A DNA stretch of 64,000 nt from Ignavibacteriales bacterium (GTDB lineage: Bacteria; Bacteroidota; Ignavibacteria; Ignavibacteriales; Melioribacteraceae). The translations under genes and the position numbers were made by a program. The stretch is taken from NCBI GenBank assembly GCA_021740915.1, contig JAIOYW010000007.1:1-64000 (forward strand), read 5' to 3'. A model generated the notes under the pieces. That model was not told where the DNA came from. It made no database searches and was given only the letters and a program-made list of their open reading frames with translations. Positions 53,960-64,000 of the stretch are shown piece after piece. The stretch's first letter is position 1. Each line of letters begins with the position of its first letter.

Positions 53960-56128
53960 ATGAATGATAATTTTAAATCGATTATAAAATCAAAAAGAAC
54001 AAAAGTCCTTTTATACATTTTCGGCGTAGTAGCGATCATTGTTATTGCTTTGCAATTTTTCTATGAAGATGGCATCGAATGGTACACTGGTGTTATTAAC
54101 GAGGATTTAACATATGATACCAGTGTTGAGCTTACAGAAGGTGAATTCAGAAATCTTGTCAACGATATCATATACAATGAAAAGAAGGATGAGGCTAAGA
54201 GGGTAACTGCTGGAGTAGGTGATGAACTCATCAGGCAGGAAAGGATTCAGATACTGCTCAACACACCTTCATTTAGGAAAGAAACGAAATTTCAACATAT
54301 CAAGTACTTCGATAAAGCCGGTATCCGGCAGTATGAGGGGCCTTCAACTTGCTTAACGTGTCATGAGACAATGCAAGTAAAAGTTCCCGGAAGTCCGCCG
54401 AAAGATGTTAATACGATGGATGATATCATTAATTCGGTTCACTTTCGTTTTCATCAGAAAGCTACAGGTTTTACAACAATCGGTTTTGACGGGCGACAGG
54501 TCAATGAAAAAGGACGTAAAATCCCGGTTGGTAAAATTGATCGCGCCTGTGGAATTCCAGGTAGTTTCTCCTGGACAGGCTGGGCTGCCCTGATTAAAAC
54601 TTATCCTGAATCTGCCAATGGAAATGAAGTTCTCAGATCTGAAGGATGTGGGCAGTGCCATATAGGCGGTAATTACCACCCTGCAACTGAAACAATGCTT
54701 CCGGATGCAAAAGTACCTGAATCTGCCGAACAGGGTATTGATTGTCTTATTTGCCATAGTCAGCAGTACGATTTCAACCAGAAATTCGTGCTCAAAGATG
54801 AATATGGAATGCGCTGGAATCAGGATCGCTCACTGAGAGCCGCAATTACTGTAACTAACCCGGAAGCTGACAATTGTCTTTATTGCCACCAGCATAATAT
54901 GGGCGGTGATGCTTTTGAAGGAAATAAAGCCGCTAAAAGTCTTGGTCATCAGAACCAGCGATTACTCCATGAAGGCTCCAAACGTGGAAATGCGTTCAGC
55001 CCGGGAAATGATGTCCACTCAGCAGCAGGTATGAATTGTACAGACTGCCACAGGCCCGAAGGGCATAAAATTCCGAGAGGCAACAAAGGAACCGACCTTG
55101 TTGCTAACGACCTACCGGGTAAGATAGTATCCTGTGAAAATTGTCATACTTACGCACCTCATATTTCGAATTCAATTGAAAGTGTTATGCTCAATGGACA
55201 TGTTGAAAGATTAGCCTGTGAAACATGCCACATTAAAGAACTTGAACACACTAATGTTGTTCTGAGGGATTGGACAAACCCACATTGGGATAAGGAAGAG
55301 GGTATGTATGTTCCGACCGATATACTAAGATCGGGAGAAATAAACATCGGCTTCACTTTTTATTGGTTCAATGGAAATGGAACATTTCTTGCGAATGCGA
55401 TTGGAAGCAATCCGTCAAATGATACAGTTTATAATCCGCTAATGGATAGGATGACTAAACTGGGTGGCGAGAAAGCTATTCGGTCCGCCAGAGAAAATGT
55501 TCTCGACTTGCTGAAGAAGAAAAATATTCAAGTTGATGACTACATGAACGCTTTCCTTAATACTCTTTCGCAGTTAAGCCCAGAACAGTTAAAACGCCGG
55601 GAGGATATGGTTCGTGAAAAGATTCTGCCTGCTCAGAAAACTGGTGAAAGCAAAATTTACCCCTTTAAGTTATTCAATTCAAGAATGTATGAGGATCTTG
55701 GGAACGAAGGTCCTTTCGGCGGAATGATATTGCCATTCGACTACCAGGTTTATTATGAAACCGGAAAACCGCTTGATGCTGTAAAAAAAGCCATCTCCCA
55801 TCCGATCATAAAAAGAATGTATGAACTTCCATTCAAAGAGTATATGATGGATGAATTTATGAAATACTTCGGCGCCGGAGAATGGAAAACAGAATTCCCG
55901 CTTACGAAGGATGGCAAACTAAAAAATGTTGAGGCAAGATGGATGCGTCAGTACGGCACACTTATGGTAAATCATGGAATAAGTAAAGCCGGCAGGACAT
56001 GCACTGAATGCCATTCTCCAGATGGAATAATGAATTTTGAGGAACTTGGGTACACTCATCAACGTGCCGAAGAATTAAGAAAACTTCCTGAAATGAAATA
56101 TTTTAAGAACTTTGTGACGAAAAAGTAA
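53960..56128 (+). CDS. membrane-anchored octaheme cytochrome c, OTR-like
   Basis: The protein is about 722 residues from MNDNFKS, with AGGAG six bases upstream. One helix (about 15-33) anchors it. There are eight CxxCH motifs: CLTCH, CGQCH, CLICH, CLYCH, CTDCH, CENCH, CETCH and CTECH. The order and surrounding blocks (GIDCLICHS, MNCTDCHRPEGHKI, ERLACETCHI) resemble octaheme tetrathionate reductase and relatives. About 300 residues between heme 7 and heme 8 are not heme-bearing. It may reduce a sulfur or nitrogen oxyanion, or act as an electron carrier; the substrate cannot be told. It pairs with the heptaheme-b protein upstream. Confidence 0.85.
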   Translation: MNDNFKSIIKSKRTKVLLYIFGVVAIIVIALQFFYEDGIEWYTGVINEDLTYDTSVELTEGEFRNLVNDIIYNEKKDEAKRVTAGVGDELIRQERIQILLNTPSFRKETKFQHIKYFDKAGIRQYEGPSTCLTCHETMQVKVPGSPPKDVNTMDDIINSVHFRFHQKATGFTTIGFDGRQVNEKGRKIPVGKIDRACGIPGSFSWTGWAALIKTYPESANGNEVLRSEGCGQCHIGGNYHPATETMLPDAKVPESAEQGIDCLICHSQQYDFNQKFVLKDEYGMRWNQDRSLRAAITVTNPEADNCLYCHQHNMGGDAFEGNKAAKSLGHQNQRLLHEGSKRGNAFSPGNDVHSAAGMNCTDCHRPEGHKIPRGNKGTDLVANDLPGKIVSCENCHTYAPHISNSIESVMLNGHVERLACETCHIKELEHTNVVLRDWTNPHWDKEEGMYVPTDILRSGEINIGFTFYWFNGNGTFLANAIGSNPSNDTVYNPLMDRMTKLGGEKAIRSARENVLDLLKKKNIQVDDYMNAFLNTLSQLSPEQLKRREDMVREKILPAQKTGESKIYPFKLFNSRMYEDLGNEGPFGGMILPFDYQVYYETGKPLDAVKKAISHPIIKRMYELPFKEYMMDEFMKYFGAGEWKTEFPLTKDGKLKNVEARWMRQYGTLMVNHGISKAGRTCTECHSPDGIMNFEELGYTHQRAEELRKLPEMKYFKNFVTKK

Positions 56129-56145
56129 TATCCCCATAAATTTCT

Positions 56146-56179
56146 AAAAAACCGGCTGCCTAAAGGAGCCGGTTTTTTT
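56146..56179. terminator. strong intrinsic terminator after the octaheme gene
   Basis: The arms aaccggct (56150-56157) and agccggtt (56167-56174) form an eight-base stem, flanked by an A-run before and a T-run after it (56173-56179). It ends the plus-strand cytochrome unit and may also end the minus-strand MATE transcript. About 240 gene-free bases follow. Confidence 0.9.
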
Positions 56180-56418
56180 ATGCCTCGTATTCATCGAAGT
56201 CATTTTCGTATTCCAACGGTTCCAGCAAAATTGATTTCTCCCGGATTTCGAAATTACCTTTTTAAGTCAAAATGAGAATAGAAAAGTGTGCCGATCAAAT
56301 CATCTGTTATTCTTTTATCGGTTCAAATCGGGAAATGTCAAATTTGACTATGAATAGACTTAGAAATAGTTATCGGTGTAATCCATCCATAAGAATCGAA
56401 TCAGTATCTCGCAAAACT

Positions 56419-57756
56419 TCAGATTGTTTTGAGTTTTCTCCTGAACCGCAGAGTGAATGAAATTGCTGCAGCAGTCAGACCAATTAACAAACCCACCCAA
56501 ATGCCGTAGAGACCATAATCAAAATACAACCCAAGCAGCATTGCAGCAGGAATACTAATAACCCAATAAGCAAAAAACCCCATAAACATAGGGACTTTCA
56601 CATCTGTGAGTCCTCTCAGGATTCCAAGTCCTGTTGCCTGAACACCATCAGAAATCTGGAAAAATGCTGCGATTATAAGCAGGTCTCCAGCCGCTTTAAT
56701 CACATGCGGATCAGATGTAAAAATCAGGGGAAAATAAAAACGGAAGAAAATAAAACCAACGCCACATAGCCCCATAAATGAAGCAGCCATAATCAGAGCG
56801 GAATTACCTGCATCTCTTATACCTGAACGGTCACCCGCCCCGAAAGCATTTCCGACCCGAATAGTCGCAGCAGAACCTATACCGAGAATGATCATGTAAG
56901 TCATAGCCGCCAGACTGATAGCAATCTGATGAGCAGCCAGTTCAAGCGTCCCCATCCAGCCAATCATTATCGCTGCAAATGAAAAAGCTCCTATCTCAAA
57001 GAAGTATTGTGAGCCTGTTGGAAGTCCAATAGAAATTATTTTCCTTATCACAGGAATGTTAATTCCCCGGAACCTGAGAGAGGGATCGTACTTTCGGTAT
57101 CGCGCTGAATTCAGGACAAAGAACATCATCAACAGACTCATAAACACTCTTGTCAGAAGAGTTGCATAACCGGCGCCATCAAGCCTGAGTTCGGGAAGAC
57201 CAAATGCTCCAAAAATCAGGACATAATTTGCAAAGGCATTAATAATGTTCGAAACAAGAATAACATACATCGGCGATTTGGTTTCACCCAAGCCCTCCAC
57301 AAACTGTTTGTAAGACTGGAAAAGCATAAAGGGAATAATGGAAAAACTTATGATTTTCATGTAAGAACTTCCGAATTCAACTACAGCAGAAGGCTGATTG
57401 AGCAGGTAAATATAGTCAGATGCAATATAACTCATCCCAAAAAGAAGCAGGCTAAAAATCATATTTACTATAAGTCCCTGGCGCAGAATTACGCCCGTAT
57501 CATCTCCTTTGCCTGAACCGATTGCAATCGCTACCAGTGGTGTAATCGCAAGCGACATACCGATTCCCCAGATCATAATAAGGAAAAAGATGCTGTTGAT
57601 AAGAGCAGAGGCCGCCAGATAATCCGTGCCTACTCTGCCGACCATCATCGTATCAACAAGTCCGAGAAGAATATGCCCTAATTGCCCGATAGATACCGGC
57701 AAAGCCAATTTGAATGTTTCTCTAAAATGTATCTTATATCTAATAAGAAATTGCAT
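56419..57756 (-). CDS. MATE family multidrug/metabolite efflux transporter
   Basis: The 445-residue membrane protein has about twelve helices arranged in two similar halves. The start FRETFKLALPVSIGQLGHILLG and the run GLVDTMMVGRVGTDYLAA are typical of the NorM-like MATE group. It probably exports cationic compounds in exchange for Na+ or H+. The true start might be a little downstream, since no strong Shine-Dalgarno is seen. It reads in the same direction as the P450 gene, 60 bases away, but no functional link can be shown. Confidence 0.9.
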   Translation of the reverse strand: MQFLIRYKIHFRETFKLALPVSIGQLGHILLGLVDTMMVGRVGTDYLAASALINSIFFLIMIWGIGMSLAITPLVAIAIGSGKGDDTGVILRQGLIVNMIFSLLLFGMSYIASDYIYLLNQPSAVVEFGSSYMKIISFSIIPFMLFQSYKQFVEGLGETKSPMYVILVSNIINAFANYVLIFGAFGLPELRLDGAGYATLLTRVFMSLLMMFFVLNSARYRKYDPSLRFRGINIPVIRKIISIGLPTGSQYFFEIGAFSFAAIMIGWMGTLELAAHQIAISLAAMTYMIILGIGSAATIRVGNAFGAGDRSGIRDAGNSALIMAASFMGLCGVGFIFFRFYFPLIFTSDPHVIKAAGDLLIIAAFFQISDGVQATGLGILRGLTDVKVPMFMGFFAYWVISIPAAMLLGLYFDYGLYGIWVGLLIGLTAAAISFTLRFRRKLKTI

Positions 57757-57816
57757 ATAAAATTTCAGCAGAATTGAGATAATATTTCATGTGCTTTCAG
57801 CAAGAATAATGTCATA

Positions 57817-59160
57817 TTATTTTCGCCTGAGTGCGACTTGCCAGTCGTTCCTGGATTTCATAATAATTCCCGGATTAATGCCTGGGTGACTTTTCTGGAT
57901 AATTTCGAACTCGAAGTTCTTATAAAATTCATTTAAATAAATTACGAGTTCCATAATTGCAAGACGGCTTCCGATGCATTTATGCGGACCCTGCCCGAAC
58001 GCCAGATAATTTATCGAATTAGTCACAGCTTCATCGTCAAATCGTTCAGGAATAAAATCATCCGGAGCCTTCCAGATTTCCGGATTTCTGTGATAGTGAT
58101 AAACTGGCAGCACAAAATAACTTTTTAAGGGAATTTCCTCCTCAAATCCGGGTATCTCATCAAGAATCTGCCTTGTAAACATCCATGCCGGAGGATATAG
58201 CCTCAGCGCTTCAAAACATATCTTCCTTATATAACCAAGTGTTCGAAGTTTTTCCTGAGTATCAAGAGTGTCATCCTTAAGCCTCTCGATCTCTTCGGTC
58301 ATATTCCTCTTTTTCTCAGGATTGTTCTCAATAAGCCAGAAAGACCAGAACAATCCCCCGGCGGTAGTATCAAAACCGGCAAAAAGAATATTCTTGATTT
58401 CATCTTTTATTTGTTGAAGTGATAAAGCCTTTTCCTCATACTTTTCAAAAAGCATCTCAATCAGGGGAGCTTTTAGCAATTTACCTTTTTTAAGATCATC
58501 AACAAGTTGATCTGTAAAGGTGTTGATTCGTGATAAGGCTGCTGAAACTTTGCGTGATCTTCCTGGCTTCAATCCGATAGCCCCAAGCATAAATTCCTTG
58601 ATTTCGTTTTTCATGTGACTATGTATAGCCGCATTTTCGATAAAAGTATCGAGATCACTTACCATCAAAGATCTATCAGGCTTTACATCCGGTGATACCA
58701 GTATTTTCAGGTTGATCTCAAGTAAGATTTCCTTAATCTTCTTTTCCAGTCCAAAGGATTCTCCCTTATCTGCAAGAATTGTGAACTCACGAATGAAATC
58801 ATCAGCAAGTGGTTTTATATATTTATCGAGCAATGAACCAAAAAAGTACGGACTCATTGTTTTCCGTTCATTTAACCATGATTGATGCTCCGAAACAAAT
58901 ATCCCGGAACCCAGTAAAGGTACAAGAGGCTGAATTGAAGATTTTCTGTCGGCAAACAAATAATTATCATAAAGCAGTTGTTTGGCAATGCCGGGATCAG
59001 TTGAGATAACAAGATCACGTCCGCCGAATGAAAACCGAACGACAGGACCCTTCTGATCAAAAATTTCTCCGATCCCCTGTATCGGATCCTTAATAATTGC
59101 CCTGAAACATTTGACTAATTCGGGGATATCTGCAACTATACAATTATTATTTTTTTTCAT
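57817..59160 (-). CDS. cytochrome P450
   Basis: The 447-residue protein has the I-helix motif FAGFDTTAGG, the K-helix ExxR in EALRLYPP, and the heme-binding loop FGQGPHKCIGSRLA with the thiolate Cys. These are the marks of an active P450. No reductase domain is attached, so it needs separate redox partners. The style of the sequence is close to the CYP102/CYP4 fatty-acid group, but I cannot assign it. It starts 12 bases after the cyclopropane synthase gene stop on the same strand, so the two are probably co-expressed, and a lipid substrate is a reasonable idea. Confidence 0.93.
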   Translation of the reverse strand: MKKNNNCIVADIPELVKCFRAIIKDPIQGIGEIFDQKGPVVRFSFGGRDLVISTDPGIAKQLLYDNYLFADRKSSIQPLVPLLGSGIFVSEHQSWLNERKTMSPYFFGSLLDKYIKPLADDFIREFTILADKGESFGLEKKIKEILLEINLKILVSPDVKPDRSLMVSDLDTFIENAAIHSHMKNEIKEFMLGAIGLKPGRSRKVSAALSRINTFTDQLVDDLKKGKLLKAPLIEMLFEKYEEKALSLQQIKDEIKNILFAGFDTTAGGLFWSFWLIENNPEKKRNMTEEIERLKDDTLDTQEKLRTLGYIRKICFEALRLYPPAWMFTRQILDEIPGFEEEIPLKSYFVLPVYHYHRNPEIWKAPDDFIPERFDDEAVTNSINYLAFGQGPHKCIGSRLAIMELVIYLNEFYKNFEFEIIQKSHPGINPGIIMKSRNDWQVALRRK

Positions 59161-59172
59161 GATTAAGTTCTG

Positions 59173-60468
59173 CTATTGAGGTCTGATCTGTTTGATATTT
59201 CTTAATTCTGAATTTTTATTAGTGATAATAAAATGATAAAAATTTATCATTGCCTCTCTGAAAGCCATATACATCACATATACACTCAAGCGATGGATCC
59301 GGTAGCTTGGCTCAGAAGTACATTCTACGATTTTATCATGATTTTTTTCAATGTTTTTCAGCCATTCCTGCGCCGTTCGCATATAATGAAACCGTACATT
59401 TTCAACATCGAAAATTTCGAAACCTGCGTTCTCGGCATACGAAAGTAATTTTGATACCGGAATGAGATTATAGTCCGGCATAAAATATTTCTCGCCGAAG
59501 GCTGAATTTTTGAATTTTCCCTTTGCAGGATTAGCAGTTACAGTAAGTTGAAACGAGTATCCGTCCTGCTTCAACAGCTTTCTTATCTTTTCAAAATATT
59601 CGGGTATATTTTTCTCACCAACATGATGCAGCATTTCGATAGAACTAATTTTATCGAACTGATCATTTTCCAATTCCCGGTAGTCACGGACCTCAATTCT
59701 GCAACTATGCTCAAGTTTTGCCTCTTTAATCCTTAAATTAGCATATTCCGCCTGCTCTTTGCTAAGTGTAACTCCAAGAACATCCACCCCATAATTTTTA
59801 GCTGCAAATATTGGAAAACTTCCCCAGCCGCATCCAATATCAAGAAGTTTTTCACCCGGTTTCAAACTTAGTTTCCGGCAGATATAATCCATTTTATAAT
59901 GCTGTGCATCATTTAACGATGCGTTCTCCTCTGAAAAATAAGCGCCTGAATAAACCATGTTTTCTTCAAGCCAAAGCCGGAAAAAATCAGTGGGTAGATC
60001 ATAGTGATAGGAGATGGCATTTTTATCTGATTCGATTGAGTACTTATTCCCTTTTCTTTGGTACTTATGGTGTTTATTACCGGCGGCACTATTAATTTTC
60101 ATCGAAAATAACTTCGCGCCTAATCGAAGTTTTTCGCCTAAAGTTAAATTAATTTTTGAAAGTTCTATTCCAGCCCGAACAAGATCATCAAGGTCTCCGT
60201 CCATATCAAAAAGATCATCAAAATATGCTTCTGGTATGTGCAGATCAGATGGCGTCTTTAAGAATTTACTGATTGCCAGAGGCGATTTTATTATCACTCG
60301 AAATTCCGGCTCACCAGCGCGCAAATTTGTAATTTCCTCCCCATTCCATAATATAACTGACATTCGGATTTGCGGCACTTTTCTAAAAATTATTTCAAGA
60401 AACGAACGGACTTTTTGGATTTCCCTGTTATTGCTCTTTTCCATTTTCATATTTAAATATTTTTCCAT
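59173..60468 (-). CDS. cyclopropane-fatty-acyl-phospholipid synthase-like methyltransferase
   Basis: The protein is about 431 residues. It has LLDIGCGWGSFPIFAAKNYG for SAM binding, GVTLSKEQAEYA and the SSIEMLHHVGEKN block with the residues that hold bicarbonate in CFA synthases. The N-terminal 110 residues are the usual lipid-binding part. It uses SAM to add a methylene bridge, or in some relatives a methyl group, to unsaturated fatty acyl chains. The start is unsure: ATG 60468 lacks a clear Shine-Dalgarno, and ATG 60450 is an option. It faces mutA across a 200-bp AT-rich gap. Confidence 0.9.
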   Translation of the reverse strand: MEKYLNMKMEKSNNREIQKVRSFLEIIFRKVPQIRMSVILWNGEEITNLRAGEPEFRVIIKSPLAISKFLKTPSDLHIPEAYFDDLFDMDGDLDDLVRAGIELSKINLTLGEKLRLGAKLFSMKINSAAGNKHHKYQRKGNKYSIESDKNAISYHYDLPTDFFRLWLEENMVYSGAYFSEENASLNDAQHYKMDYICRKLSLKPGEKLLDIGCGWGSFPIFAAKNYGVDVLGVTLSKEQAEYANLRIKEAKLEHSCRIEVRDYRELENDQFDKISSIEMLHHVGEKNIPEYFEKIRKLLKQDGYSFQLTVTANPAKGKFKNSAFGEKYFMPDYNLIPVSKLLSYAENAGFEIFDVENVRFHYMRTAQEWLKNIEKNHDKIVECTSEPSYRIHRLSVYVMYMAFREAMINFYHFIITNKNSELRNIKQIRPQ

Positions 60469-60719
60469 AATAAATATAGGTATTTGGATCAGAGGAACTT
60501 TAATCAAATTGGCAGATACTAATTTTGATTTTTATAATAGCTGACAAAAAACAATAAGCAAATTCAGCGTTTATTGGATCGAATAGGACCAGTCCGTCCC
60601 CCTGCAGTTCTCCTTCTTTTTCTATACATTTAAGAACTTATTATTATCCTTCGTAATTTTTGTAAATTTAGGGTTAATATTTTTTACAATTCTAAATTAC
60701 TTTATATTTTGAGAAAGTC

Positions 60720-62846
60720 ATGGAAAAGCAGTCTGAAAAATTAGGGCTTAAAAACCTGTTCCCCCAGCCGAGCCTCGATGAATGGCGAAAAGCTGTGGAA
60801 TCAGAATTAAAAGGTGCTCCTTTTGAAAAAAAAATGTTTACAAAAATTGAAAAGGACATCACTCTTAAACCGATTTACACCAAAGAAGATATCCCGGATG
60901 CGGCAAAAAATGAATTTCCGGGATTCGGTTATTTCCTGAGAGGAAATAAAGCTGCCGGATATCACACAAAAAACTGGGAAATTCATCAGGAAATCAAATC
61001 CTGGGATGCTAAAGAATTTAATAATGAACTGCGGCATGATCTTGAACGGGGTCTCAATTCTGTAAAAATGAATCTTGATTCTGCAACTCTTGCAGGACTT
61101 GATGCAGATTATGCAGATAAGAATGATGTCGGCAACGGTGGACTATCAATTTCCGCTCTTCCAAGTTTTACAAGGGCACTCGAAGGAGTTGACTTAACAA
61201 AACACCCATTTCATATCGATTGTGGATTCTCAGCCTTGCCATTTCTAATGTTATTCAGGGCTTTATTAAAAGAGAATAGTATTGATCCTGGTAAAATAAG
61301 CGGAAGCCTGACCTCTGATCCCGTTGGTTTCCTGGCTTTAAGTGGATATATGCCAAAAAAACTCACTGAAGTTTACAATGAGATAAAAACATGCGGGGTT
61401 TGGATATCAAAAGAAATGCCTTCTGTTAAGTGGCTTCATATCGATGCTTCGGTATATGACGGTACCGGGGCAGACAGAATCACCGAATGTGCTTATGTTG
61501 CTGCAACTCTCAGCGAGTATATGCACGAAATGATCTCGAGGGGAATTACTCCTGATACTGTGGCGTCCGGTCTGAAAATTACATTAAATGCCGGTTCAAC
61601 ATTTTTTGCCGATCTGGCAAAAATACGGGCTATGCGTTCCGTAATTGCAAAAATATTCGAAGCCTATAGGGTGGAAAGTGCAAATTATATTCTCGGTATA
61701 AAATCATCTTCTTACAATAAAACAATAACTGATATTCACGTAAACATGCTCCGTACAACAACCGAATGTTTTACTGGCATAGCCGGTGGTGCTGATTTTA
61801 TCACAACAATTCCATTTGATGACTGCCTGGGAACAAATGATCGTTTTTCCCGCAGAATTGCACGTAATACTCAGATAATTCTCAGAGAAGAATCAAATCT
61901 CAGACATGTTACTGATCCTGGCGGCGGCTCATATTTTATTGAGAGCCTGAGCGTTGAGATGGCTGAAAAAATTTGGAATAAGTTTCAGGAAATTGAAGAT
62001 CATGGCGGCATGACTGCAAATCTTAAATCCGGAACAATTCAGAAAGAATGTTTAAATAATCTTGAGGAAATATCGGCTGACATTGCTAAAAGAAAAACTG
62101 TGCTTGTTGGCTCAAATATGTATGCTAATATTTCTGAAGAGATAAGAACTGTTTCCGGCACCAGAGAAATTTTTGAAATCCGAAAAGAGTATTTAAGAAA
62201 ATTCAGATCAGCCGGAAATCCTAAAGTTCATGAAAAAGTACTCAATAAACTCCAGGCACTGAGTGAAAATCCAGACGAACTTGTTGAAACCGGAGCGGAA
62301 GCTTTCTCTCTGGGTGCCACCCTTGGTGAAATATGCCGTGTACTGCGTTCTGGCACAGATACTGAAGCAGTAAGCAAATTAGAAAAAACAAGGGCTTCGG
62401 CAAAGTTTGAATCCCTTCGTTTTAGTTCTTTGAAGTTTAAGGAAAGTAAGGGAAGATTACCGGAAATTTTTCTTGCTAATATGGGCTCATTAAAACAGTT
62501 CAAAGCACGAGCTGACTTTTCAAAAGGCTTTTTCGAAGCTGGCGGATTCAGAATTAATTCCCCTGCTGGTTTTATGTCAGCAGATCAAGCGGTTGAGGCT
62601 GCAGTATCTTCAAACGGCGATGCTGTCGTAATTTGTTCAACCGATGAGGCTTACCCGAACTTTGTACCTGCAATTGCAAGGGGTATAAAGAATAAAAAGC
62701 CCGGAATAAAAGTAATTCTCGCCGGCTATCCCAAAGAACATATTGAGACTTTCAGAGCAGCAGGAATCGATGATTTTATTTACTTGGGAGCAGATGCTGC
62801 CCGTATAATTTCGGGATTGTATTTAAGTATGGGGGTTGAACTCTGA
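60720..62846 (+). CDS. mutA: methylmalonyl-CoA mutase small subunit
   Basis: The 708-residue protein starts [19 protein letters not shown] and has the barrel with [11 protein letters not shown] and [12 protein letters not shown], the latter being a family hallmark. The last 130 residues resemble the B12-binding domain but lack the DxHxxG histidine, as in other non-catalytic MutA subunits. Together with MutB it forms the heterodimer that interconverts methylmalonyl-CoA and succinyl-CoA. Its stop overlaps the mutB ATG by one base, so the subunits are coupled. Confidence 0.94.
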   Translation: MEKQSEKLGLKNLFPQPSLDEWRKAVESELKGAPFEKKMFTKIEKDITLKPIYTKEDIPDAAKNEFPGFGYFLRGNKAAGYHTKNWEIHQEIKSWDAKEFNNELRHDLERGLNSVKMNLDSATLAGLDADYADKNDVGNGGLSISALPSFTRALEGVDLTKHPFHIDCGFSALPFLMLFRALLKENSIDPGKISGSLTSDPVGFLALSGYMPKKLTEVYNEIKTCGVWISKEMPSVKWLHIDASVYDGTGADRITECAYVAATLSEYMHEMISRGITPDTVASGLKITLNAGSTFFADLAKIRAMRSVIAKIFEAYRVESANYILGIKSSSYNKTITDIHVNMLRTTTECFTGIAGGADFITTIPFDDCLGTNDRFSRRIARNTQIILREESNLRHVTDPGGGSYFIESLSVEMAEKIWNKFQEIEDHGGMTANLKSGTIQKECLNNLEEISADIAKRKTVLVGSNMYANISEEIRTVSGTREIFEIRKEYLRKFRSAGNPKVHEKVLNKLQALSENPDELVETGAEAFSLGATLGEICRVLRSGTDTEAVSKLEKTRASAKFESLRFSSLKFKESKGRLPEIFLANMGSLKQFKARADFSKGFFEAGGFRINSPAGFMSADQAVEAAVSSNGDAVVICSTDEAYPNFVPAIARGIKNKKPGIKVILAGYPKEHIETFRAAGIDDFIYLGADAARIISGLYLSMGVEL

Positions 62847-64000
62847 TGAAAAAACCTGATTTCAAATCGTTAAAGTTATTTGATGGGAAAGCAACTGTAA
62901 CTTATGAAGAATGGAAAAAAGCCTTCGCTGCAGAAACCGGTAAGGATCCATCTGAATATATCTGGCAGACTATGGAAAAAATATCCGTGCAGCCGTTTTA
63001 CAGCGAAAAAGATATTGAAGACATCGAACATGAAGGGTATCTTTCCGGAATTGCTCCTTTTTTAAGGGGACCTTATGCAAGTATGTATGTCATCCGCCCC
63101 TGGACTGTAAGACAATACGCGGGATTCTCGACAGCAGAAGAGAGTAATGCTTTTTATAGAAGAAACCTCGCTGCGGGACAAATGGGGCTCTCGGTCGCAT
63201 TCGATCTTGCCACTCATCGCGGTTATGATTCTGATCACCCCAGAGTCGTTGGTGATGTCGGGAAAGCCGGTGTTGCGATTGACAGCGTGGAGGACATGAA
63301 AATTCTTTTCAGAGAAATACCCCTGGATAAAATGTCAGTGTCGATGACTATGAACGGGGCAGTCCTTCCGGTAATGGCGTTTTATATTGTTGCAGCAGAG
63401 GAGCAGGGAGTTAACTGGGATCAGCTTTCCGGCACCATCCAGAACGACATTCTAAAGGAATACATGGTCCGGAATACATATATATATCCGCCGGAACACT
63501 CGATGAAAATAATTGCAGATATTTTTAGATTTACATCACAACATATGCCTAAATTCAACAGTATCAGCATCTCCGGTTACCATATGCAGGAAGCAGGTGC
63601 TACAGCTGATCTTGAGATGGCTTATACTTTAGCCGATGGACTCGAATACATACGCACAGGTATTAAATCCGGACTTGATATCGATCAGTTTGCTCCCCGC
63701 CTTTCTTTTTTCTGGGCACAGGGGATGAATTATTTTATGGAAATTGCAAAGATGAGGGCGGCCAGGATTATCTGGGCAAAGTTGATTAAACAGTTCAACC
63801 CGAAAAATCCAAAATCAATGTCCCTGAGAACACATTCACAGACTAGCGGATGGAGCCTTGCCGAACAGGATCCATTCAATAACGTGATCAGAACTTGTAT
63901 TGAAGCTATGGCAGCAGCGATGGGGCATACACAATCTCTCCACACCAATTCGCTTGATGAGGCAATAGCACTCCCAACTGACTTCTCAGCAAGGATTGCC
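62846..64000 (+). CDS. mutB: methylmalonyl-CoA mutase large subunit (partial, runs off the window)
   Basis: The first 385 residues are visible, from [11 protein letters not shown]. They include [54 protein letters not shown] (with the catalytic His) and [11 protein letters not shown], all of the MutB barrel. The B12-binding domain would lie past the edge. The ATG shares its A with the mutA TGA. In this organism the enzyme could serve propionate production or propionyl-CoA use. Confidence 0.97.
   Translation, partial: MKKPDFKSLKLFDGKATVTYEEWKKAFAAETGKDPSEYIWQTMEKISVQPFYSEKDIEDIEHEGYLSGIAPFLRGPYASMYVIRPWTVRQYAGFSTAEESNAFYRRNLAAGQMGLSVAFDLATHRGYDSDHPRVVGDVGKAGVAIDSVEDMKILFREIPLDKMSVSMTMNGAVLPVMAFYIVAAEEQGVNWDQLSGTIQNDILKEYMVRNTYIYPPEHSMKIIADIFRFTSQHMPKFNSISISGYHMQEAGATADLEMAYTLADGLEYIRTGIKSGLDIDQFAPRLSFFWAQGMNYFMEIAKMRAARIIWAKLIKQFNPKNPKSMSLRTHSQTSGWSLAEQDPFNNVIRTCIEAMAAAMGHTQSLHTNSLDEAIALPTDFSARIA

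Overview
The window looks like chromosomal DNA from a Gram-negative, AT-leaning bacterium of the Bacteroidota/Chlorobiota/Ignavibacteriota group, with an Ignavibacteria-like lineage as my best guess. The guess rests on a DUF4783 secreted protein, OmpA-type and SLBB-type envelope proteins, relaxed lipoprotein signal peptides, a Wzx/Wzy-type polysaccharide locus, MlaE/MCE genes, multiheme cytochromes and a methylmalonyl-CoA mutase pair. It is inference from gene content, not a phylogeny. I saw no rRNA, tRNA, CRISPR array, insertion sequence or phage gene.

Positions 1-1540 (minus strand) hold the start of an unknown gene, a YbgC-type thioesterase and accA. Positions 1537-25291 are a surface-polysaccharide locus, nearly all minus strand. 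It contains dTDP-glucose enzymes (rfbA, rfbB), an SLBB export protein, a Wzz-like chain-length protein, an O-antigen polymerase/ligase, a flippase, several glycosyltransferases and methyltransferases, a Wlb/Wbp-like amino-sugar trio, a WbaP/EpsL-type initiating phosphoglycosyltransferase, an LhgO-like oxidase, a DPM1-like transferase and an unusual GT2 fused to a degenerate initiating transferase. An AT-rich islet (11.8-14.8 kb) and a plus-strand methyltransferase broken by one TGA interrupt it.

Positions 25356-35890 (minus) carry envelope and housekeeping genes: a predicted outer-membrane protein, an amidase lipoprotein, a UvrD-type helicase with an apparent Fe-S PD-(D/E)XK nuclease end, a 12-TM NtrY-like histidine kinase, a DUF4783 protein and an FN3 lipoprotein. 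Positions 36039-38873 are a pyrimidine operon (pyrR-pyrB-pyrC). Its leader encodes a 20-residue peptide read straight through an intrinsic-terminator-like hairpin that also covers the pyrR Shine-Dalgarno, with the peptide stop overlapping the pyrR start codon. This is the most interesting regulatory structure in the window. An ompA-family gene lies upstream.

Positions 40481-44489 (plus) form an MlaE-MlaF-MCE-lipoprotein-deaminase operon whose ATPase has lost most catalytic motifs. Then come ppk1, a small lipoprotein, serC with a DUF1015 gene, a second amidase, and a cytochrome module (monoheme c; heptaheme c fused to a b-type membrane domain; membrane-anchored octaheme c resembling octaheme tetrathionate reductase). 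The window ends with a MATE transporter, a P450/cyclopropane-synthase pair, and mutA-mutB, with mutB running off the right edge.
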